Below are positions 1 to 7,332 of a DNA stretch of 64,000 bases, piece by piece. Source of the DNA: JBPYCR01 sp051846915 (GTDB lineage Bacteria > Bacillota > Bacilli > Bacillales > Amphibacillaceae). How positions within the stretch are numbered: position 1 is the first letter of the stretch; the number at the start of each line of letters is the position of its first letter. The stretch is taken from the NCBI RefSeq assembly GCF_051846915.1, contig NZ_JBPYCR010000017.1, forward strand, positions 1 through 64,000, in the 5' to 3' direction. A model generated the notes under the pieces. That model was not told the origin of the DNA. It saw nothing but the letters and a program-made list of their open reading frames with translations, and did not search any database. A program made the translations under genes and the position numbers.

Positions 1-153
1 CCCAAGTATTAAATGTATAATTTTACCAAATGGACAGTGCCACCTTTATTAGGTTGTTATCTTTTTTGTCTTATAGAGAAATAAATAATTTACCGAATAA
101 TTAAAATACATTTATGCAACGCTAGTGTATAACTATAAAATCTCAAAATTTCA

Positions 154-181
154 TTTGTTCTATTCCAAATATTCATATAAT
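154..181 (+). promoter_or_regulatory. Likely sigma-A promoter of the MetX-like gene
   Basis: A perfect -10 box TATAAT lies at 176-181, with a weak TTTGTT at 154-159 at 16-nt spacing. It is about 50 nt upstream of the start codon at 236. The gene's ribosome binding site (AGGAG) is at 224-228. The assignment rests only on box match and spacing. Confidence 0.45.
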
Positions 182-235
182 ATAGATATAAGTACAAGTA
201 CTTAATACTAGAAATAGAAAGGTAGGAGATAACAA

Positions 236-1288
236 ATGATACATAATGATTTTTATACACAAGAAAATCACGGCCCTTATGAGTTTTATAGTCTAGGAAA
301 TTTCACACTTGAAGAGGGAGGTACAATTCCAGATTGTCAGTTGGCTTATCGAACATTAGGCAACTTAAACGAAAGAAAAGATAACGTTATTGTAATACCT
401 ACGTGGTATTCTGGAACAAGTAAAGATTTGGAAGCTTATATTGGCGAAGATCGCGCACTGAATCCGGAAAAATATTTTATTATCATTATTAACCAAATTG
501 GAAATGGATTGTCTTCCTCACCACACAATAGTCCGGAGCCCATTTCGATGAGCAACTTTCCGCATGTTCGTATTTCAGATGATGTACGGGCACAGCATCA
601 AATGGTCATAGAAAAATATGGGATCTCTGAAATAGCTCTTGTAGTCGGGGGCTCGATGGGTGCTCAGCAAACATACGAATGGGCTGTCAGGTATCCTGAT
701 ATGGTAAAACGTGCCGCACCGATTGCCGGAACCGCCAAAAATACAGACCACGACTTTCTCTTTACACAAACTTTGATGGATGCTATCACCTCTGACCCAG
801 GCTTTAACGAAGGAAAATATACATCAAGCACCGAAGTTGCAGGGGGGTTACAGAGACATGCGGATATTTGGTCCGTGATGGGATTAAGTACAGAGTTTTA
901 CAAGCAGGAAAAATGGAGATTATTTGGAGTAGAGTCGCTGGAGGAATTTACAAAAGGATTTTTACAGCCTTTATTTCAAGCGATGGATCCGAACGCATTG
1001 CTAACAATGGCGTGGAAGTGGCAACGCGGAGACGTTAGCAGATTAACAAATGGCGATTTAAAAAAAGCGCTTGGTGGCGTGAAAGCAAAAGTATTTGTTA
1101 TGCCAATTAATGAAGATATGTTTTTCCCTCCAAGAGATTGCGAAGAAGAACAAAAAATGATACCTAACAGTGAATTGCGTATGATTAATAGTATTTGCGG
1201 CCATTTTGGATTATTCGGCGCGGAAGGTCCCGATTTTCATGATCAAGTCGATAAACATTTACATGATTTATTGAACGCATTTGTATAA
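236..1288 (+). CDS. MetX-like alpha/beta-fold hydrolase (homoserine O-acetyltransferase family)
   Basis: This is a 350-residue cytoplasmic alpha/beta hydrolase of the homoserine acetyltransferase superfamily. The nucleophile elbow GGSMGAQ places Ser140. Asp294 (in PINED) and His323 (in CGHFG) complete a plausible triad. The family covers true MetX acyltransferases and many uncharacterised esterase-like relatives. The GAQQ after the serine, where MetX usually has GGMQ, argues for caution about acetyl transfer to homoserine. The ATG at 236 follows a good ribosome binding site. The gene stands alone, with no methionine-pathway partner next to it. The family call is firm; the substrate is unknown. 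Confidence 0.8.
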   Translation: MIHNDFYTQENHGPYEFYSLGNFTLEEGGTIPDCQLAYRTLGNLNERKDNVIVIPTWYSGTSKDLEAYIGEDRALNPEKYFIIIINQIGNGLSSSPHNSPEPISMSNFPHVRISDDVRAQHQMVIEKYGISEIALVVGGSMGAQQTYEWAVRYPDMVKRAAPIAGTAKNTDHDFLFTQTLMDAITSDPGFNEGKYTSSTEVAGGLQRHADIWSVMGLSTEFYKQEKWRLFGVESLEEFTKGFLQPLFQAMDPNALLTMAWKWQRGDVSRLTNGDLKKALGGVKAKVFVMPINEDMFFPPRDCEEEQKMIPNSELRMINSICGHFGLFGAEGPDFHDQVDKHLHDLLNAFV

Positions 1289-1318
1289 ATATACGTAATA
1301 TTATTTATAAATAAAACA

Positions 1319-1361
1319 ATCCAGTTTCCGGCGAATAGTAACTATTCACCAGAAACTGGAT
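1319..1361. terminator. Stem-loop between convergent genes
   Basis: Inverted repeat with outer arms ATCCAGTTTC and GAAACTGGAT and inner arms GAATAG/CTATTC. On the minus strand it runs into a T-rich stretch (TTGTTTTAT), so it most likely ends the DsrE-family transcript. It may also stop the facing MetX-like gene. Confidence 0.6.
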
Positions 1362-1445
1362 AAAGACATGTCTACAGTGCTGAAATGCACCATAAAGTGA
1401 AACTTCATTTAGTGGGGACCCTTTAATGGGTGATAAAGATCCATT

Positions 1446-1883
1446 TTAATTCAACTGCAACGTTCTTTCTGCATCCATAATCGCATCGACAACATATTCA
1501 GCTTCTATGACATCGGACCCTTTAATTAAGTCTTCCTCAGAGACGTTATTATGTTCCATACAGGAAGAGCATACTTTCAGTTTTTCACCATTCTCCAAAT
1601 AAGCTGGCAATACATCTTTTATTGGCTTAAACGGCGCTCCAATATCAATCTTATCCGCGTAGCCTTTTTCTGCTAAATGTATCGCATTGGAGAGCAGCAT
1701 AATTTCCACCTTATGCCCCTTCTCTAATGCTTTCACCCCCATTGTAAAGGCAATCGTCACATTATTCTCATCATTTTCATGTGCTGTCAATCTGATACTC
1801 CCACAGCTAACACAGTGGGGTTCTAAAGTCCATTTGCCTTCTCCCGACCGGCAGCCACAGTTGTATGTGCATACACTCGGCAT
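1446..1883 (-). CDS. DsrE-family sulfur-relay-like protein, 5' end replaced by transposon sequence
   Basis: From the LTAHENDENN segment on (about residue 32 to 145) this is a DsrE/DsrF-like small alpha/beta protein with the conserved core TMGVKALEKGHKVEIMLL and a Cys pair near the C-terminus (CSSC). DsrE-type proteins carry persulfide sulfur or act as peroxiredoxin-like accessory factors. The first 30 or so codons, rich in Cys, are not DsrE. They are read from the right end of the neighbouring TnpB element, whose terminal hairpin ends near 1797. The native start and first beta strand are therefore missing. The frame stays open by chance, so the product may be non-functional or a hybrid. The DsrE part is confident; expression is doubtful. 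Confidence 0.6.
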   Translation of the reverse strand: MPSVCTYNCGCRSGEGKWTLEPHCVSCGSIRLTAHENDENNVTIAFTMGVKALEKGHKVEIMLLSNAIHLAEKGYADKIDIGAPFKPIKDVLPAYLENGEKLKVCSSCMEHNNVSEEDLIKGSDVIEAEYVVDAIMDAERTLQLN

Positions 1884-2012
1884 TTGGGGCAGTTCAGGGC
1901 ACTGGACAAATGTCCTTCAGAACGTTCGACGGCCAAAGCAACCTCCGTTGCCATTAACGACTGCATCTTTTGGCTCTCACAAGCCCGGTGGCATCACACC
2001 GCCTAAACGATT
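1800..2012 (-). ncRNA. Probable TnpB guide (omega) RNA scaffold
   Basis: The 213 nt after the tnpB stop codon are GC-richer than the surroundings and full of local stems: GGCGGTG/CACC near the start, GGAC-ATTT-GTCC, and a terminal CCCAC...GTGGG hairpin at 1800-1819. In IS605-group elements the 3' end of tnpB and the right end form the omega RNA, and the bases just past the right end act as the guide. Here the guide would be the dsrE bases starting about 1795 and running down. The position and structure support this; transcription is not shown. Confidence 0.5.
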
Positions 2013-3599
2013 CTAATTGGTTAGGATTGGTTGAAACCGTATTCCCGAGTTGAAAATTACTTTTTGCTGATTGACAATTTGTCGGATTTCCTGATCATGC
2101 AGGCGTTTAAAAGAGTCAAATGTTGCCAGACATTTCTTTCGGTCTGCTTTAGTTCCCTTAGCATTGGAATTCATCAACAGAAAAGCAGCGTATAGATCGC
2201 GTTGAATCCGGTTGCCTCCATCTATTCTATGCCACCGCTCGGATAATGGCTTTTTAATATATGTATGACGTTGATGGCAGTATTGACTTGCTTTAAATCG
2301 GTGCGTATTCACCTTGACTAACGAGCCGCCCAATCGCTTGGCCTTCTCCTCCAGTATGCTTACAAACATGGCGGGTGCCCGGTGGACAATTGTTTTGCCG
2401 AAACGTTTCTTGCGGATATATTTACCCGTCTTTTCGGAGATCGTTGTTTCCTTTTTTCGCAGGTGCAATGCCTTGAAGTTCATCGTCTCGATATTAAATT
2501 GATTCCCGAGACTGAGTATTTCATTGGCCAATCGCTGGTGGGACTGTTTTCGAATCACCGCCTGTTTGCGGTGCAATGCTTTTAAGCTTGACCGGTGGAT
2601 GTGATAACGTTTGGAAAATACCCATGTTTTCTTTCCTCTTTTGATTGTTCCATCCGCATGAAAATTTTCTGGATTCATCGCCCGTTTCGAGCGGTCCATT
2701 TTCCGTTGCAGCAACCTGATTTTGTCGGAAACTGGCTGAACGTCTTCCGCCAAATTAACGAGTGATACATGAGATAAAGAAGAGACGGCAAGGGATGATG
2801 TACCAATATCCAGACCTACGCTACCCTTTCCAATGGCCTTTCCTTTTGAGGGTGGGTATCCACTGACAACCAGATCAGCAAAATAACGGATCTTGCCTCT
2901 AATTTCTTTTTGAACAATACGAACATATTTGATCCTTGTGTGATCATCAATCGTTTTCGTTTTATCTTTATCCCGGATTGTATAGGAAAACGGCTCTTTT
3001 TCCTCGATCGCTGCTATAACTTGCTGTGCATAGGCATCATGCTTCTTGATGATCAGAGGCGTACGCAGATCTTTATATACGATATGCCTGTCGATATATC
3101 GCCAGCCGGTGTCATTTGTTTTCCCTTCAAAACTCTTCATCTTCCCTTTTTGAATGAAGTGAACTTGTTGTGCTTTGCCGAATAGCTTCTCGCGAGAGGC
3201 AACCCACGCCCTTGAAGCCGTTTTTTGGGCAACGGCGGCGTTGACCCTGTTTCCGAAATGTTGCCGAACGGGTTTCACCCACTGATGGGAGGCATATTCT
3301 GTGAGCTGATATTTTTTCCGCAAATCACTTAATTGCGCTTCAATATGTTTTTTATCCTGTATCAATGATGGATTTTTATGATCCTGTCCCAGTTTTTTGG
3401 ATACAGCCTTCCACTGTCGGATGTATTTCTTATAATTTTTTTCACGTTTCATTTGGGTTTCCAATTTAAGGTATGTGCCAAGGACGGTATTGTACATGAC
3501 ACGGCAGATTTCCAGGTTGTCGGCAATAACGGAGAAAAGCGCCGGATCCTTTCTTAATTCCAGGGACAGAACAAAGCTTGGGGAACGCCTTTTAGCCAT
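2013..3599 (-). CDS. tnpB: TnpB-like RNA-guided nuclease (OrfB, IS605 family)
   Basis: A 528-residue OrfB/TnpB protein, longer than the usual 350-450. The three RuvC acidic positions are visible: Asp in GLDIGTSS, Glu in IETMNFKALH, and Asp in RIQRDLYAAF. The usual CxxC...CxxC zinc finger between RuvC II and III is not intact. Only one Cys remains in SQYCHQRH before LSERWH, as in a divergent long branch of the family. The N-terminus is basic and helical. The ATG at 3599 has a good ribosome binding site (TTGGAGG). TnpB proteins cut DNA with an omega RNA guide and help IS605 elements persist at their sites. The catalytic residues look intact, so activity is possible. Confidence 0.8.
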   Translation of the reverse strand: MAKRRSPSFVLSLELRKDPALFSVIADNLEICRVMYNTVLGTYLKLETQMKREKNYKKYIRQWKAVSKKLGQDHKNPSLIQDKKHIEAQLSDLRKKYQLTEYASHQWVKPVRQHFGNRVNAAVAQKTASRAWVASREKLFGKAQQVHFIQKGKMKSFEGKTNDTGWRYIDRHIVYKDLRTPLIIKKHDAYAQQVIAAIEEKEPFSYTIRDKDKTKTIDDHTRIKYVRIVQKEIRGKIRYFADLVVSGYPPSKGKAIGKGSVGLDIGTSSLAVSSLSHVSLVNLAEDVQPVSDKIRLLQRKMDRSKRAMNPENFHADGTIKRGKKTWVFSKRYHIHRSSLKALHRKQAVIRKQSHQRLANEILSLGNQFNIETMNFKALHLRKKETTISEKTGKYIRKKRFGKTIVHRAPAMFVSILEEKAKRLGGSLVKVNTHRFKASQYCHQRHTYIKKPLSERWHRIDGGNRIQRDLYAAFLLMNSNAKGTKADRKKCLATFDSFKRLHDQEIRQIVNQQKVIFNSGIRFQPILTN

Positions 3600-3735
3600 T
3601 TGAAAACCTCCAATAGGAACATTTGTTCTTATTATAACTTATTAAAGGTGACAAGACAAGCATTTTTCTAATATTTTTTCATTTTTATCGATGACAATTT
3701 GTTTACTGGACAGCTTTGGGCGTCCTCACTCTCAT

Positions 3736-3753
3736 CCCATGTCTAAAGACGGG
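3736..3753 (-). repeat. Second IS605-type terminal hairpin
   Basis: On the minus strand a CCC-GTC-TTTAG-AC-AT-GGG hairpin has the same form as the right-end hairpin at 1800-1819. It lies 137 nt upstream of tnpB. It may be the left-end hairpin of this element or the leftover right end of another one. The sequence alone does not decide. Confidence 0.35.
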
Positions 3754-3765
3754 CTCCGTCCTGGA

Positions 3766-3891
3766 TTGGCTTTCTCGTTCGGAAAAACTGTAAATACATC
3801 AGAAGCATATGAAGGAACAACCAGAGTGGAAAAAGATACGATGTTGTTGGAAATTACGGCCGTTGGTGATTGGTCAATTACATTGGAATAA
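3766..3891 (+). pseudogene. 3' fragment of a secreted or lipoprotein-like gene
   Basis: About 40 codons ending in TMLLEITAVGDWSITLE and a stop resemble the C-terminal beta strands of small extracytoplasmic proteins of Bacillus, which often end in a GDW-x-I-x-x-E pattern. No start codon with a ribosome binding site precedes it. The upstream sequence is transposon-like. I read it as the tail of a gene whose front was lost when the TnpB element arrived. The product family is a guess. Confidence 0.35.
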
Positions 3892-3978
3892 TCATTACAA
3901 AAGTTTCCCTTCTATTGGATTATAGTGGGGAAATTTTGCTTGTGGAATGCGCGCCGCGTGAAGTATGACTTTTAATTA

Positions 3979-4467
3979 TTATTTAATCCGCAGTTTTGGT
4001 CTCGACTGATGCAGAGGCTCCTCTTTTTTTAACGAAGAGGAACAATTCGGGCAAATAATAGCCTGTAAAGGGATTGGTGTACAGCAATATGGGCATTCTT
4101 TTTTCGCCATGGAATCGCTTGGATGCTGGTGTGGCTTTTTCCAGCGATTGATCTGTCGGACGACTACGAACACAGCAAATAATACAATTATGAAGCGGAT
4201 AGATGTCGTAATAAACAGTCCATAGTTTATCGTTACCGCGCCAGCTTCTTTTGCCCTGTCCAACGATGGATATGTAGCACCGGTCAAGCTGATATACAAG
4301 TCCTGGAAGTTTATTTTAGAATATAAAAGCCCTATCGGTGGCAGAAGAATATCCTTAACGAGTGAATCAATAAATCCACTAAATGCCGCTCCTAAAACAA
4401 CCCCAACCCCAATATCAACCGCACTTCCCTTGATCGCAAATTGGCGAAATTCATGAAAAATGCCCAT
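3979..4467 (-). CDS. mscL: Large-conductance mechanosensitive channel MscL with C-terminal zinc ribbon
   Basis: Residues 1-105 are a standard MscL. They comprise the N-terminal amphipathic helix, TM1 with the pore motif AVDIGVGVVLGAAFSGFIDS, a periplasmic loop and TM2 (FIIVLFAVFVVVRQ). MscL opens under membrane tension to release solutes after hypo-osmotic shock. Instead of only the usual short cytoplasmic helix bundle, residues 120-145 hold two paired-Cys knuckles (CPYC and CPNC), a rubredoxin-type zinc ribbon. This makes the protein 162 residues against about 130 normally. The gene is monocistronic. The fold call is very secure; the role of the ribbon is unknown. Confidence 0.93.
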   Translation of the reverse strand: MGIFHEFRQFAIKGSAVDIGVGVVLGAAFSGFIDSLVKDILLPPIGLLYSKINFQDLYISLTGATYPSLDRAKEAGAVTINYGLFITTSIRFIIVLFAVFVVVRQINRWKKPHQHPSDSMAKKECPYCCTPIPLQAIICPNCSSSLKKEEPLHQSRPKLRIK

Positions 4468-4541
4468 ACACTAAAAGCCCCCTCTGTCCCCTATACTATG
4501 AGTAAATTGGACGAACTAGAACAAAATAGCTTAACAGTGTG

Positions 4542-4628
4542 CGTTTCAGTTCCGGTATCGGAATTGCACCAATCATTCCTATCGCTTCATGGATCAATGC
4601 TTACTATTTAACAAAAATCAAACAATAA
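4542..4628 (+). pseudogene. C-terminal fragment of a membrane protein gene
   Basis: A 28-codon open stretch reads RFSSGIGIAPIIPIASWINA and ends YYLTKIKQ-stop. It looks like a real membrane-protein C-terminus but has no start, ribosome binding site or upstream domain. The remainder of the 346-nt space between mscL and the TetR gene holds no clear gene. The one exception is a possible 28-codon leftward reading frame at 4695-4781, starting GTG and containing NDEEPWEERH, which I cannot assign. Confidence 0.3.
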
Positions 4629-4813
4629 TATTACGGACACATAGTGAGTAGGTGTAGCATTCATTTTAAAAGGGCTCTCTGAGCACATGCGCCCTCACCC
4701 ATTCCCCGCTTGGGATCTCATATGTCTTTCTTCCCAAGGTTCTTCGTCGTTTCCAGCGATTTTTCCTGCTTTTTTAAGCACCTCATAATAGCAACTCTAC
4801 CTTTAGCGGTTCC

Positions 4814-5410
4814 CTATGACTTTCCGGCAACACCGTAAAAAAACAACTGCATCATATCTTCTATAAAAGCATCTTCGTCACCATAATTCTTGGCATAATC
4901 TGTAAGAGCTTCTGCCTTTTCCATAAACAAATTTAAGTAAAACATAATAAGTGACGAAGGAAAATTATGGTGGATTGCACCTTCTTTTCTGCCTTGTTCA
5001 ATTAATTCAAGGGTAAGGGGAAGCGCTTGATTATGATAGATTTCTTCCACGAAATTCTTCATCTCATCATCCTGCCAAATGAGTGTATCCAGTTTGGATA
5101 TGCTGAACTGGTGCAGAGTGGTTTTTTTGTTAAAGATAATAAAAGCTACTTTGTCTTGAAAACTTTTGGTGTCATCTTGCAGATAGGCTCGGGTGGCTTC
5201 TAAAATTTCGATATACCAACTTTGTACCGATTCACGTATAAGCTTCTCTTTACTACCAAAGTGGTTGTAAATAGTGACCTGTGAAACGTTCGCACGTGCG
5301 ACGACGTCCGCAATTCTTAGTGTGCGGGGATCCATATCCATCAATAATTCAAGAGTTGCTTGTTTTATACGCTGTTTAATTTTCGCTGTTCTTCTTTCAA
5401 ATCCATTCAT
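4814..5410 (-). CDS. TetR-family transcriptional regulator
   Basis: A 198-residue TetR repressor. The N-terminal helix-turn-helix (about residues 27-56) contains DVVARANVSQVTIYNHFGSKEKL, and the remaining helices form the ligand domain. It is divergent from an ABC exporter at 5558, and a repeated palindrome-like site lies in the shared 147-nt promoter region. It therefore probably represses both its own gene and the exporter until a transported compound binds. The substrate is unknown. The arrangement matches many Bacillus drug or lipid exporter pairs. Confidence 0.85.
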   Translation of the reverse strand: MNGFERRTAKIKQRIKQATLELLMDMDPRTLRIADVVARANVSQVTIYNHFGSKEKLIRESVQSWYIEILEATRAYLQDDTKSFQDKVAFIIFNKKTTLHQFSISKLDTLIWQDDEMKNFVEEIYHNQALPLTLELIEQGRKEGAIHHNFPSSLIMFYLNLFMEKAEALTDYAKNYGDEDAFIEDMMQLFFYGVAGKS

Positions 5411-5436
5411 ATGTCATCTACTCCTAGAGTATAATT

Positions 5437-5540
5437 AATGTAATAAAACTGTTTATATATTTCATTATATCATTGACTTTCCATTTCTATAAGTTTAACA
5501 TTAAAATAAATGTAATGAAATGTTCTATATATTTCATAAT
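5437..5540. promoter_or_regulatory. Two 32-bp operator-like repeats between tetR and the ABC genes
   Basis: Copies at 5437-5468 and 5509-5540 agree at 26 of 32 positions and share the same orientation. The second contains the inverted arms ATGAAAT and ATTTCAT spaced by 9 nt. One copy sits just upstream of the TetR start, the other just upstream of the ABC ribosome binding site. This is what a bidirectional TetR operator pair should look like. Confidence 0.6.
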
Positions 5541-5557
5541 TTAAGAGGTGAAACTTA

Positions 5558-6448
5558 GTGATTCATATAGAAAATCTGACCCAACAATTTTCTAATGGGC
5601 GAGGTATTTTTGATGTTTCTTTTCATGTCGAAAAAGGCGAAGTATTTGGTTTTCTTGGTCCCAATGGAAGTGGAAAGTCAACGACGATACGACATTTAAT
5701 GGGGTATATGAAAGCACAAAAAGGTCATGCTGCAATTAACTGATTGGATGCGTGGGAGGAACAAGCGGAAGCCAGGCGCCATATCGGGTACCTTCCTGGC
5801 GAAATTGCTTTTCTCGACGATATGACTGGAAGCGATTTCCTGCATATGCTTGCAGGTATGCAAGGGGTTAATAGCAAAATGCGGAGAGCAGACCTTATTG
5901 ATAAATTACAATTCAATCTGAAAACACCAATCCGTAAAATGTCCAAAGGAATGAAGCAAAAAGTAGGAATCGTCGCCACCTTTATGCATGATCCGGATAT
6001 TTACATACTCGATGAGCCAACATCAGGGCTGGATCCGCTCATGCAAAAGCTATTCATCGACCTTGTGCTTGAAGAGAAGGAAAAAGGAAAAACATTCCTT
6101 ATGTCTTCCCATAGCTTTTCCGAAATTGAACGAACGTGTGACAGGGCCGCAATTATTCGTGAAGGGAAAATAGTCACCGTCAGAAACATTCATGAACTTC
6201 AAACGATGCAGCGGAAAGCCTTTAACGTGACGTTAACGAAAGAATCTGATGTAAAAGAACTTCTCGCATCCAATTTAAATGTCGAAAAAACGGACGATTT
6301 TGTTGTGCAAGTTGAAATTCAAGGAAATTATGATGCCTTTATCGAAACCTTATCTCATATTCATGTGAAAAACATCAGTGCAGCCGATCAAAGCCTTGAG
6401 CAAATTTTTATGGATTATTATAACGTAGAGGAGACGACAGAATCATGA
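5558..6448 (+). pseudogene. ABC transporter ATPase interrupted by an in-frame stop
   Basis: Together the two parts make a normal 296-codon exporter ATPase. The Walker A motif is GPNGSGKST in the first part. Signature SKGMKQK, Walker B YILDEPTSGLDP and the H-loop SSHSF are in the second. They are read in the same frame, broken only by TGA at 5741-5743 (after AAIN, before LDAWEE). A single base change from GGA or CGA would explain it. The second part could restart at TTG 5744 but would lack Walker A and bind no ATP normally. GTG 5558 has a good ribosome binding site (GAGGTGA). This is either a real nonsense mutation, readthrough or a sequencing error. Confidence 0.8.
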
Positions 6449-7254
6449 ATCTATCACTCTATACCCAAATGATGAAAACCCATATGAAAACATTTTTAGG
6501 TTTTGGTGTTGCTTCGGCTGCCTATGTCACACTCATGACATCTCTTTTCCCAATGCTTGATGATAATATGGAGGAAATAGAAGGGCTGATCGACATGTTC
6601 CCGGATGCCCTGCTGCGTGCACTCGGACTAGAATCTTTCAGCAGCTATGGACAGTTCATATCAGCGGAATACTACGGTCTGTTTTATTTACTTATTTTAG
6701 GTGTTTTTTCGGTCATCATCGCCGTCCACTTGCTTGCAAGGCTTGTAGATCGCGGGTCAATGGCTTACTTGCTCTCCACTCGAGTTTCACGCGTTCAAAT
6801 CGCTGTCACTCAAGTGATCGTCATGGTTAGCGGTCTTATCATCATTCACGTATTAACATTTGGAGGCGGGTTTCTCGCTGCGGAGTTTTTAATCGATACC
6901 GAGAGTACGATCGCGTTTAACGAATTTTTCCAAATTAACTTTGTCGGGTTTTTGCTGTTCTTTACAATAGGCGGCTATTCCTTGCTAATCTCTTCCTTAT
7001 TGAACGATGAAAAAATCGCATTTGCGTTGGCTGGCGGACTAACCTTTTTATTCTATGGTATGGACATGATGGGGAAAATTGTAACGGATATCGATTGGAT
7101 TCGTAACTTTACCGTCTTTTCTCTATATGAACCGGGTAAAATAGCGAGCAATAGCGCTGATGTCTGGATGTCATCCATTATTCTTGCTGCAATAGGAGTT
7201 TTAACGTGTGTTGTAGCGGTGTTAATTTTCCGGAAACGTAATTTGCCATTATAG
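6445..7254 (+). CDS. ABC-2 type exporter permease
   Basis: A 269-residue membrane protein with six predicted hydrophobic segments. The first follows a short cytoplasmic N-terminus, and a large outward loop contains NMEEIEGLIDMFPDALL. Its ATG overlaps the ATPase stop by 4 nt, so translation is probably coupled. It resembles Bacillus exporters with the DUF/ABC-2 fold in which one permease homodimer pairs with an ATPase dimer. If the ATPase stop codon is real the permease has no local motor. The substrate is unknown. Confidence 0.8.
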   Translation: MNLSLYTQMMKTHMKTFLGFGVASAAYVTLMTSLFPMLDDNMEEIEGLIDMFPDALLRALGLESFSSYGQFISAEYYGLFYLLILGVFSVIIAVHLLARLVDRGSMAYLLSTRVSRVQIAVTQVIVMVSGLIIIHVLTFGGGFLAAEFLIDTESTIAFNEFFQINFVGFLLFFTIGGYSLLISSLLNDEKIAFALAGGLTFLFYGMDMMGKIVTDIDWIRNFTVFSLYEPGKIASNSADVWMSSIILAAIGVLTCVVAVLIFRKRNLPL

Positions 7255-7288
7255 CATCATTTATTATTCATCATTTTTCATAAGTATT

Positions 7289-7330
7289 CCCGCCTATTAA
7301 AATGTTTCATCAATAGGCGGGATTTTTTAC
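7289..7330. terminator. Rho-independent terminator after the ABC genes
   Basis: Arms CCCGCCTATT and AATAGGCGGG are followed by ATTTTTTAC. It is a clean terminator for the rightward ABC unit and lies at the end of the facing oxidoreductase gene, which it could serve too. Confidence 0.85.
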
Positions 7331-7332
7331 TT

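Larger units (their letters stand above)
1797..3700 (-). mobile_element. IS200/IS605-group TnpB-only element (IS1341-like)
   Basis: The element consists of a tnpB gene and a long structured 3' segment ending in a small hairpin (1800-1819) typical of IS605-group right ends. There is no tnpA transposase here, so any movement would need help from elsewhere. The right boundary lies near 1791-1797 because DsrE coding sequence starts immediately beyond it. The left boundary is not resolved; it lies somewhere between 3640 and 3760. The other half of dsrE is not found at the left flank, so the locus has also been rearranged. Confidence 0.6.

Noticed and set aside
1687..2016. A 109-codon plus-strand frame antisense to dsrE and the tnpB 3' region
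   Set aside because: It has no ribosome binding site, and its sequence is explained by the complement of dsrE and the omega RNA region.
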